Positions 37,701 to 49,700 of a stretch of DNA of 64,000 nucleotides are shown here, piece by piece (position 1 is the first letter of the stretch; the number at the start of each line of letters is the position of its first letter). The notes beneath the pieces were generated by a model. It had not been told where the DNA came from, searched no databases, and saw only the letters and a program-made list of their open reading frames with translations. The position numbers and the translations under genes were made by a program. Origin of the DNA: Caprimulgus europaeus (taxonomy: Eukaryota > Chordata > Aves > Caprimulgiformes > Caprimulgidae); contig OU015523.1 in the NCBI GenBank assembly GCA_907165065.1, positions 121,902,523 through 121,966,522 on the forward strand. The letters run 5' to 3'.

Positions 37701-40700
37701 ATGATTAAAATAAGTACATTGCTGAGAACTTAAATAACTTCTTTGCATAAGGTGTCATTATTGGGCTAATTTGTGATATCATTATTCTGGTTGTGCTGCC
37801 TTTCTGGCAATAAAGGTGAAATATGATCAAACTGACGAGTTAGGAAATGATGTGTTGGAACACACTAATAATGTGAAAGCAAACTGAGTTGCCAGGCTTA
37901 GATACTCATTTGGCTTTCTGAAAAATGTTTAGAAATACAGCTGTAAAAATATCCAAACTGGTGTTAGAGCACAGAAGTCAAAATTGGAGTGACTAGCACA
38001 TTTTAAAGACTCTAGGAAAGATACAGGGAATCAGAGGGAAGGAGCTTTAACATCTGGTTTTGGTAAACTTTATGAAATTGCAATTTCATAGTTCTGATAG
38101 TTGTATTAGTTGTTCTCCAAAGAAAAATATTCTGCTGTTTGCTTTTGAAAGCATGGATAGATCTTCTGAAACGTGGATAGATGGATCATGCTCGACAGAC
38201 ACTTACATAGAGACAGAGTCCTTGAAGGAGCTCACTGATTAAGGTGGTTGACTTGTGTTCCACAGCAACCTTCCCTGATGTGACCAGAATAGTAACTCTC
38301 CTGCCCAGCCCTTTCCTTGACGTTATTCTTTGTGGCAGGAGGAATCAGGTGAGCCATGGACTGTGTTTTTAGCCATTGTAGTCTCCAGCCTAACAAGTGG
38401 TCACAGGTGGTGTTCCCCAGGGCTGAGGATTGGGGCCAGCTCTGTTTAGTGTCTTTATCAATGGTCTGGATGAGGGAAGTGAGTGCAGATGACACCAAGC
38501 TGGGTGGGAGTGTTGGTCTGCTGGAGGGTTGGGAGGCTCTACAGAGGGATCTGGACAGGCTGGGTTGATGGGCTGAGGCCAATTGTATGAGGCTGAACAA
38601 GGCCAAGTGCTGGGTCCTGCACTGGGGTCACAACAACCCCATGTCAGTGCTGCAGGCTTGGGAAGGAGTGGCTGGAGAGCTGCCTGGTGGAGAGAGGGAC
38701 CTGGAGGTGTTGGTGGATAGCAGCTGAACATGAGGCAGCAGAGTGCCCAGGTGGCCAAGAAGGCCAAGGGCATCCTGGCCTGGATGAACACCAGTGTGGC
38801 CAGTAGGAGCAGGGAAGTTCTCTTCCCCTTGTGCTGGGCACTGGTGAGGCTGCACCTTGAGTCTGGGTTCAGTGTTGGGCCCCTGAGTCCCAGAAGGCCC
38901 TGGAGGTGCTGGAGCGTGTCCAGAGAAGGGCAGCGGAGCTGGGGAAGGGTCTGGAGCACAAGTGTGCTGAGTTCCCGGCTGAGGGAACTGGGGGTGTTGA
39001 GCCTGGAGAGAAGGAGGCTGAGGGGAGATCTTCTGGCCCTGTCCAAGTCCCTTGGAGGAGGGCGGGGAGAGGTGGGGGTGGGTCTGTTCAACCAAGGAGC
39101 AAGTGACAGGACAAGAGGAAATGGCCTCAAGTTGCACCCAGGGCAGTTGAGATTGGATGTGAGGAAGAATTTCTTTGCTGCAAGGGTTCTGAGGCATTGG
39201 AAGGGGTTGCCCAGGGCAGTGGTGGAGTCCCCATTCACAGAGGGATTTAGAAGATGTGTAGATGTGGTGCTTGGGGATATGGTTTAGAGGTAGACTTGTC
39301 AGTGTTGGGTTTGCAGTTAGACTTGATGATCTTGGAGGTCTTTTTCAGCCCAAACCTTTCTGTGATTCTGATTCTAACAAGTTAATGCCAAATGGTGTTG
39401 GCAGTAACCTCTGTTCACGCTGTCAGGTTTGAGTTGGGAGTAGCTGAGGAGTGGATTCACTTTCTGTTGATCCCTGATAACCCTCCCTGGCAGAGGATTA
39501 GAGAGGAACATCAAGGAATGCATCACTCAACCATTCCAGCTGAGTCAACCACTGAGCCTGAGTCAGCATCCACAGTGGTCGTCAGTTGGGAGGGAAAGCA
39601 TCATCATAAACCTTAAACTGATTAACCAACGGAACTTTGGTTAGAAAAAGAGGGGTATTTTGGTCACTGAGCTACAAGTAAAATAAAATTCCTCAATTTT
39701 TCTCCATGGCATGGGCAATTAATCTGGTTTGCCAAGAAAACAGGAAGGAGATGAGTTGTTTTTAAAAAGAAAGGTGAAAACTGGACTAAGAAGAAACTGC
39801 TGTGGATAAAACAGTATTGTGAAGTGACAACAAAACTGCAGATGGATCAGAATTATGAGAGAAACTTAGAAAGTAAGCTGTTTATGACCAATACATCCCA
39901 GAATATTTAAAATTAGCTGTTATCTCAACAAAATATTCTAGGTAGTATTGTGATAGGTCAGCAGAAAGCATCCATATGAACATGGAGCTGGAGTTTAAAA
40001 ATTAACAAATTACCAGATAGCACAGAGAGCGGGGTGAGAATAGTGTAAAACTTGGAGGAGATTTTATTTCTTGGTCTGTGTGTGTACATGCCATTCTGTC
40101 CATTGTTTATTTGCATTCATCTTGATTTTAGTGCTCAGTTGTGGCTGTTCCATCTTGAAAGATTATGCAGACAGATCGGTCAGCTACGGAGAATTGTATG
40201 AAAGGTTCCACAAAAAAAAGAAAAGTTTTAAAAAGAGAATACTATTAACTTCAGAGGAGATTTTTAGAAGTATATAAAGCGAGGCTCCTAGAGGTTTGTG
40301 TTCCTTTTATATTGTAAAACTAGAAAAAATGGTGTATTGAATGAAATTTACAGGTAATTCAGATTTAAACACCTTTCACATGTTCTGTAATTACAGTTGA
40401 TTGCTGCAAATTATTACCAAGGCCAGAGCTCAAAAAGGTTTTGATATAATCAATATTGAGTTTTAGTGAAAATATTTAAAAATAAAACTAAGAACATGAA
40501 GTTTCTTGCTTCTAAGTTAAGCCAGGATCTGACTAGAAAGAGGATTTCAGGGTAACCTGGGGGCAGGTAATTTCATACCTGTGCTGTGTATTTTTCTTAC
40601 CCATGTTCTGAAACAGCAGATGGTCACTGTCAAACCGAGTGCTGCATTATCTGTGCTGTGGCTCATCATTTTCTTTTCCAAATGTTATACATAATCACAT

Positions 40701-43700
40701 TTTAAAGTGTCTTTGGGCCCTGTAGTTTTGGGCCCCTCAGTCCAAGAAGGACCTGGAGGTGCTGGAGCGTGTCCAGAGAAGGGCACCGGAGCTGGGGAAG
40801 GGTCTGGAGCACAAGTGTGCTGAGTTCCCGGCTGAGGGAACTGGGGGTGCTGAGCCTGGAGAAAAGGAGGCTGAGGGGAGACCTTGTGGCTCTGTCCAAG
40901 TCCCTTGGAGGAGGGTGGAGAGAGGTGGGGGTGGGTCTGTTCAACCAAGGACCAAGGGACAGGACAAGAGGAAATGGCCTCAAGTTGTGGCCAGGGCAGT
41001 TGAGATTGGATGTGAGGAAGAATTTCTTTGCTGCAAGGGTTCTGAGGCATTGGAAGGGGTTGCCCAGGGCAGTGGTGGAGTCCCCATCCCTGGAGGGATT
41101 GAAGAGTCGTGTAGACACAGTGCTGAGGGACATGGGTCAGTGGGGACTGGTCAGTGTTGGGTTCATGATGGGACTTGATGAGCTTAAAGGGCTTTTCCAG
41201 TTCTATGAGATTCTGTGACTTTCTGCTGCCAAGGCCTGTCCTCCTCTCTTTCTGCCTGTTCTGTGCTGTGCAGGAAGGGAAGGATCTTGTATCAGAAGTT
41301 TGATGTTTTTCAGCTCCTGATGTGTTTTTTGGAAGCAGGTTTGATGGAAGATTCAGTTGTATGTTGTATCCTGGCACTTTCCTTCTGTCTCCAACACGAG
41401 CTGCCAGGCTCTTCCCTGATCCTGATACCATCTGCATGTGGTTGTTTATTTTGCTGGGTTTGTATCTCAAATGTAAGTTTTGAGTGATGGCAACGTGCTA
41501 GAAACTCACTGTCCCTTCAGGCTGTCACCTTCATCTCTCTTCCTAACCCAGATTAAAAGTTGAGTTAAAGTTGGCTGGTGGCGACTGAGCCTGAGTTACC
41601 TCTGCCAGTCTGGCAAACTGGTCTGTAGCTTTGAGTCTGCCTAGGACAGACAGTAGATAATGTTGACCCCAGAGCTACCCCTGGGAAGCTGCAACAGCCC
41701 CCAAGTTATAACCGTTTCTTGCAATTAAAAGAATTACATTAATGAGGGTTGATATTTTAATAGTGTTAGCAGGTCAAAACATGAGTTTGCTCACAGCAGT
41801 TTAAGCCTTGGGAGTTTCAAGGAATGAAATTTCTGTGAATCCTCACTTTGAGAGTTGATATCTGAATCTTGTACATAAGGAGGTAACTGGTTTGCCTTTG
41901 CTTCAAGTCTAAATAAATCTTAATTTTCAACCTAAGCTTAAGTTGCTCACAACCCACACTGTGTTTTCATGTACTGCTCGCACTTTGTCAAGCAATTGTC
42001 TTGCACAGTTTTGCTTCTTAAATTTCTCTTCTCAATTGCTTCCTGGTTTTCTTAAGAAAGAATGGAGAAAAAGTTGTTACTAGCTGTGAAACCATTTAAA
42101 AGCAGCTTCAAATTCTGTGCTAATTGGATTAAACTTGTAAAATTTTTGCTTTGTGATCATGAATTCTTCTGTGGAATGACTTTCATCCAGCTGTGTGAGT
42201 GTGTGGAAGTCTTTGTCAGCTGCTAGAAATGTTGCTCTCTTACAACTGTTCTGCCCAAGTGTTTGCAATGTGCTGTCTCTCTTTCTGCATATCTACTATT
42301 TTAAAAAAATATTTTAAATTTTCACTTGCACTGCTGATAAATTAATGAACTGCTGTTACCTTAGAGTGGAACAAACATGCAGTTACTTACTTCCAGCCCA
42401 TGGGGAGGTGTGTTCTGCATCACAGAATGACCATGTTGGATTCACCTGGAAAGTTTGCTTGTGCTGATCCTTCAAGAAAACTCATGTTCACAGTTAGTAA
42501 AAGACTGGGTGCTTACTGAGCAGTGCTCATCTTTTTTCTACACAAGTTGATCACTGCTGAATGTTTTACAAAATAGAAAATGTACATCTTTGTAGCATGG
42601 TTCTGTTCCTGTACTTCTTTTAGAGTCCAGTAAACTAAAAAGTTATTATTTATTAGGAGATCTAAGTTTAGAAGACTAGATTTTCAAGGAAAGGTGTCTT
42701 AGATAATTGATAGTTACAGAGAAGCTGCCAAGAAACATTCACCTGGTGATATTGTTCAATAAAGTTGTGTAAATAAAAGAAGAAATGGTGAATCCTAGAG
42801 TAAAAATGAGACTTACTCGAAATGCAGGTTGGATCACCAGTGACTTGAGGAAAAACACACTTATTTTTAAAGCTGAATCTGAAAAAGAGCAGAAATATCT
42901 TTGTAGTAGATCTCATCTGATTTATCAAAGAAATAAATCTTTGTTTTGTTTTTTTCCACTGAAGACTGAGAAATTATAACTTGTAACCTTCATAATAAAA
43001 CTTGTTTTACAAAAGTTTTTTTTTTTTTATTCAACCTGCTTTGACTTTTTTTAGTACTACTTTTTTATTCAAGTGGGAGAAAGTGATTTTACAGCAGAAT
43101 CAACATCCTTCTGTTAATGCTGAAGAAAACTCTTAGGCAGTACCTGAGAAATTTAGCAGAACTGACACCAGAGTGATATTTCTAGTAACTAAACAAAGTA
43201 AGGAATTGAAAAACATTTAAATTTGTCCTTGTTTTCATATAATGAACTAAAAAAAGAACCTTACATTCAACTTAGCCTCTAACAGAAGACATTAAAAGAA
43301 ACTTGTTATATTTGTTAGGCGAGTGAAACTAAATGAAACTGAAGCCTTCTTAACTACTGACGTATGCAACTCCATGTTCATGTGTTTAATCTTGATTTTT
43401 CACTTATTTCACTGCACTGAGGTTTAACATAACAGGATATCTGCTCTTGTTCTTGAAGTTAAATGCTACCATGCTTAAAAAACTGATTTTGTCTGCCAGA
43501 AATGTCTGTGCCTGGATAAACCTTATCTGAGCTAAGGTCAGATCTGCAGTGGTAATTCTGAGTCTAAAGGGGAGCATAAGACTTTAAGTAATGGTTTAAG
43601 AATGAGATGTGACCCTTCCACTACCAGGTAACACTCACATACCTTGGTTTTTACTGCAGCAAATTACCAGACACTCTGCAACAGAATTAATCTCACCAAA

Positions 43701-46700
43701 TAGATGTTAGCAGAGCTCAGATGTTTACTTCAGGATGAGCTGACTCTTCCTAAAAATATCTTCCTCTCCATAAGCTATAAACTGATTACATGGAACTAGC
43801 TCAGGTGGAAATATCTACCTTTGCTTAGATGAATCCTGCTGCTATGGTGCTCTTTTTTCCAAGATTTTAATGGCAAATAGGAAATTCTGGGAGCTAGGAG
43901 TAAGGGACGAAAATTCAGGCTCCTTTTTCACAGGAATTAGACTAACACTTCCTTTTTTCCTCATTTCTTTAGGCCCTTGAATCTTTCATTGCTTTTCTAG
44001 CTGCTTACCATGTCCCTGAGCCACCCTCCTAGGAGTTGTAATTTTGAACCTTCTGAGAGTGAATGAAGACATTGAATTCAATTTTATCATTTTTTAAATG
44101 ATTGTGTTAGATGAAAAGGTGAATGTTGCCATCTCAGCTTCTTTCACTTATGTCCTTGTGTGAACGGGCCTTCCATTACTGTAATGGTCAGCAGATGCCT
44201 CAGTCCAGACTGAAATCTGGATGTAAATCTTCATTTTCACACAGAATCACAGAATTGCCCCAATTGGAAAAGACCTTGGTGCAACTTGAGGCCATTTCCT
44301 CTTGTCCTGTCACTTGTTCCTTGGTTGAACAGACCAACAGTTTTCCTTCTGATTGTTCTGGAGAGGGGTTGTGTTTCTGGATATGAACCTCTTCAGCTCT
44401 GCCTGTTGTAGAGTTCATAGAATCATAGAGTGCTGTGAGTTGGGAGGGACCCACAAGGATGATGGAGTCCAACTCCTGTCCCTGCACAGGACAATCCCAA
44501 CATTCACACCATGGCCCTGAGGGCCTTGGCCAAATGCTGCTGGAATCTTGTCAGCCTTGGGGCCATGAGCACCTCCCTGGGGAGCCTGTGCCAGTGCTCC
44601 ACCACCCTCTGCCTCCAGAACCTTTTCCTCATGGCCAACCTCACCCTCCCCTGCCACATCTTCCTGCCATGTCCTCTGCTCCTGGCGTTGGTGGCCAGAG
44701 AGAAGAGCTCAGCGCCTGCCCCTCCTCTTCCCCTTGGGAGGAAGTTCCAGACCGCCCTGAGATCTCCTCTCAGTCTCCTCTTCTCCAGGCTGAACAAACG
44801 AAGTGACTTCAGCCTCTCCTCATACTGTTTCCCCTCTAAACCCTTCACCAATTTTGTGTCCCTCCTCTGGAATCCCATCTGATCAACCCACTTTTTATTA
44901 TTTTTTTTTAACTAGAGCTCCCAACTCTGCTGGTGTTTTCCGTAAGACACTTTGGTGCCTAACACAGGCAAAACAGGGCAACTTACATCTCCTTACCTCT
45001 CCACACTGTGGGTAAGTGCATTCTCCCTACACACTCCACAGGCTGGCTCCCAGTGCCCAAACTGGGCATGCTGAAGGCATCCACTGCTGCTCTTCCCTGC
45101 CTGGGTCTTCTTCCAGTGAAAAAAAATCCAAGCTACTAAAACCTCTCTGAGATGGATTTATCCCAGTGTATCAGGGGGGTGACTGTGCAGTGGTGAGCTG
45201 TGAAACACTCCAGTCCACTACTAAGGTGTCATCTGTGTGTTTACCTCTCACCTTTGTCACACCTCCTCTTTAATTGAGAATTAGAATGACACAGTTCAGT
45301 GCTAATGAGGGAAATGAGGACGATTTCCTGCTCATCCTCTAAAAAGCTTGGTTATATGGGCAGCTGAGATGCCTCAGCAGGCAGGAGAATCCCAGAACCG
45401 TCTCAGAAGATCTTATTTCCTGGTTTTTACTATCCAGAATGGAGAGCTGGTTGTGCTGCTGTGTCTTTCCTTTTACAGGCTGTGTTCCCAGCAGTTGCAG
45501 AGAGTCAGGCACCTGCCTCTGTGGGAACCAAGGATCAGCAAGTCGAGTGCTCTTGATTTTCCATGGTTGAACCTCACGGCGTGGTCACTGCGAGTGGTTT
45601 AACTGAGCAGTGACAGTCTGTTCCCATTTCCAGTGCTGTCACTGCCTGTTTGTCAGTGCAGTCTCTCTGTTCCCACATTGCTGCCACAGCCTGATTTTCC
45701 TCCCTCGCTCTTCCTCTGTCCAGAGGTTGTGGACTGGAGCCCATTTTTTTTTTCTTCAGCCCATTTTTTGAGGCAGTAAACTGGGCTTTTATTTGCTCTC
45801 TTTCCTGGGCTATTTCCAGTTTCTAAAATAGATCTTGTGCTATTTTTTTCCTTCATTGTTTGCAAAGTATTTTTCCTTTTTTTTAATTTTTCTACCTCCA
45901 TTTCTTTTTCATCATACAGCTCAGTGTGCTTTTCTTCCTAAACTTTATTCTTTAACATCAGTCTTAACATTTCTTAACCTTTCTGCTGTTGCTTAATATA
46001 TTAGCTTAAAAAAAAACCCCAATGTTGCTAGAAACTTAATAGCCAGAGAATGAAACAGAGGGGATTTGTGAAAGATTAATCCATCTTCTAACTGCTGAAA
46101 AACAGCTGTGTAGGGATTTTCTTTAGATCAGTGTGGTCTTCAACTCCAGCTTCAAGAGTTCCACAGATGACAACACATATGATTTTTTTTAATCTCAGGT
46201 ATAGTGAGAAGGTGGCTGATGGTGGTGTGAGCATTAGAGAGAGCACAGGCATCATCAGATTGATTTGTGGGCAATTGGAAGAAGGTAGAATAAAAAAATA
46301 TGGGAGGGAAAGGTGCTTAATAATTTTGTCAAATAGGTGATAAATTCTAGATAATTGACAATAATCTCTTAGCTAAAATCAGAGTTGAATTTTAAGGTCA
46401 CATCCCTGGTTGCAGCAAGGACTAATGCAGTGAAGTCAGTGTGCAACTCAGAGTAAGGTCTAATTAGACTGATGACACAAATTACTCAAAGATCTAGGGG
46501 GGAAAAAGGCTTTTTGGTGCCAGTTTGAAGCTTTAGGCCTGTTGGTCACAATTCATCCACAGGCAGCAGTGAAAGGAGGTGTGCTGGGATCCTGGGATGG
46601 GGATGGGTGGGAGGGGATTGATCAGCAAGATACTATCTTCACTTTGCTGAATCATGTTAGTGGCATGTGCTCAGGGTAGTCCAGGAGAGTCTTCTGATAG

Positions 46701-49700
46701 GTGTTTGTGCAGATCAGAGATATCAAGGTACTCAGATGTTTGTATTTAAATGATTTAGCTGCTGAGCATCCAGATTTCCAAATACTTTCCTAAGATGATA
46801 ATGTCATTTAAATGTGAGCGTGGTTTGTTTGTTTTTAATGCCTGCCAAAATCCTTCTAGGAACAGGATGTGAAACTGCTACTTGGTGACTTATTCTTTCT
46901 GTTTTGATCTTTGGTTTAATTACAGCGTGTTTGATTGCTCTTTTCATTCACTCAGGAGGCAGAGCAGTTACATATTTCTTTTTTTCCTCCTTTCCTATGT
47001 CTCTCTCTTTTTATGGGTGCACAACTTGGTAGGATGATAATACTCATCAAGTGACTCAGCTGGAAAATCAAATCTTTAGGTTGTCCTTTGGAACAGGAAC
47101 TACTGCTTTTTCATGTTGGGAAACATTGTAGAGGTCAAATGCTTCACATTCTTTTTTATGCCAAGCTTGCTGCATGAATATGGGGCTCCTAATTATCACA
47201 GTTATTTGTCAGAGGTTCATTGTAGCCTCTTGCCTGGTTCATACTAGAGGGTTTTTATCCTTCTGTTTATTTATGATGCAAAGTTCATACCAAGGCCATC
47301 TCTTTTCTCTGTGGTCTATAAACTTCTTAATAACACATCCCATTTATAGGAATCTCCTTTTTCTTTATACTAAGAGTTAAGAAAAAAGTTAGATAGTTCC
47401 TAGAGAAGAATATTTATGTTGGCAAAAACCAGCACTGCTGCTGAAGGAGATCCTATTCCCTTTCTTTTCCCAAGTGTTTCACTAGCTGTTTAATGAACCA
47501 GATGAGGAACTTACTGTTGGTTGAAACTTAATCTAGAAGACAAAGTGTTTGCTGCCTCAGACTGCTCATGGGACTTCAGCCTTGCACACAACAACGGAGG
47601 AGAATATTAAACATGTTAGAAATGCCATCACTTGTCTGTTGGGTACTGGGGAGACCTTCTAGTGGTCTCCCAATACCTGAAGGGGCTCCAGGAAGGCTGG
47701 GGAGGGACTTTGTCCAAGGGCAGGGAGTGACAGAACAAGGGGTGATGGCTTGAAAGTGGCAGAGGGGAGATGGAGCTGAGATGTGAAGAAGATATTGTTT
47801 GGTGTGAGGGTGGTGAGACAGTGTCCCAGGTTGGCCAGAGAAGCTGTGGCTGCTCCTCCCTGGAAGTGTTCTCGGCCAGGTTGGCTGAGGCTTTGAGCAA
47901 CCTGGTCTAGTGGAAGGTGTCCCTGCTGCTGGCAGGGGGGTTGGAACTGGATGAGCTTTAAGGTCTCTTCCAACCCAAACCAGTCTGTGGTTCTGTGATA
48001 TTCTTGTGCCTTTTCTAAGGGATACACTCAACTTAGTCTTAAGGAATTTTATGTGTAAGACCTGTCCATAGAGGGATTTAAGTTCATGTTTAATGTGTGG
48101 TGGGATAAGTGGTAAATTTGCTGTGTAGTTTACAATTCTTCACCATCAAGTGCCTGAGTGGATGCTCTTGCCTTTGCACGTGCTTCTAGTTCAGCTCCCT
48201 CCAGCACTGGCGGTGGACAGAGCTGAACACGGTGGAAGGAGATATCTTGGATTTACTCGCTGTGGATCTCTCTGTGCAGGGTGTCAGTAGCTCATAGACA
48301 TCAGTTTCTGTGGGTTCCTGTGCGCTGCTTTCCTTGGTAGAAGAGGAGAACTTATGAACCATCCCATTGATCTCAGCTGTCCACCTGCTCAGCATGGTTT
48401 TGTTTGACAGTGAAGGGTTGGTGTGCAGAGGTAATTTTGATGGAGAGAGGAAGATGAAAAAGAGCAAACTGTTAAGGGAAAGATTTGCCCTGTGTATCTT
48501 GAGAGTCACTTATTTTTACGCTTGCCAAAGTAAGTTAGCGTGGAAAAAGGTTTTACTAATGTAACTGGGAAGACCTGTTTGTGTTCATGAAGCATGAAAG
48601 CTGCCAGCAGCCTTTGCATCCCAGAATGTTATTTCTCATTCCCTCCTTCCTAAGTCCCCACAGCACGAGGGGGTCAGTGTGCCTGGAGGAAGAAAGGAGG
48701 CGTTGGCTTTGCAGTGAGACTCCGTGTACACCGTGATTCTGATCTTCCCCTCTGTGTCCAGCACTCCAGACCTGATGCAAAGCTTTATTTGTAATCAATT
48801 TCTGAATAATGAGTTCCCCCCCTGTCCTCCCTCCAGACCCAGGGCTTTGTCATCTACATGTTTTCCTCTTTTATTTCAGTTTTGTTTAGAATCATAGAGT
48901 CACAGAATGTATTGTGTTGGAAGGGCCTTCAAAGGTCATCTACTCCAACCCCCCTGCAGTGAGCAGGGACATCTTCACTAGAGCAGGTTGCTCAGAGCCC
49001 CATCCAGCCTGACCTTGAATATCTCCAGGCATGGGGCCTTTACTACGTCTCTGGGCAACCTGTTCCAATGATCCACCACCCTCATGTTGAAGAACTTTTT
49101 CCTCATATCCAACCTAAACCTGCCCTTTTCTAGTTTAAAACCATGACCCCTTGTCCTATTGCTGCCTGCCGTTGTGAACAGTTCTTCCCCAGCTTTCCTA
49201 TAGGCACCTTCAGGTACTGGGAGGCCACTAGAAGGTCTCCCCGGAGCCTTCTCTTCTCCAGGCTGAACAGCCCCAACTCTCTCAGCCTGTCCTCACAGCA
49301 GAGCTGCTCCAGCCCTTGGATCATTTTTGTGTCCCTCCTCTGGACACGCTCCAACAGGTACACGTCCTTCTTGTGCTGAGGGCTCCAAAGCTGGATGCAC
49401 TATTCCAGGTGAGGTCTCACCAGAGCAGAGCAGAGTAGGGGGGCAGAATCACCTCTCTTGATCTACTGGCCACACTTCTGATGCAGCCCAGGATGGGGTT
49501 GGCTTTCTGGGCTGTGGTTGCACATTGGTGGCTCATGTCCAGCTTTTCATCCACTCCTACCCCCAAGTCCTTTTCCTCAGGGCTGCTTTCCAGCACATCA
49601 TCCCCCAGCCTGTATCAATAACGAGGATTGTCCTGTCCCAGGTGCAGGACCCTGCACTTGGCCTTGTTGAACCTGGGCCCACTTCTTCAGCCTGTCCAGG

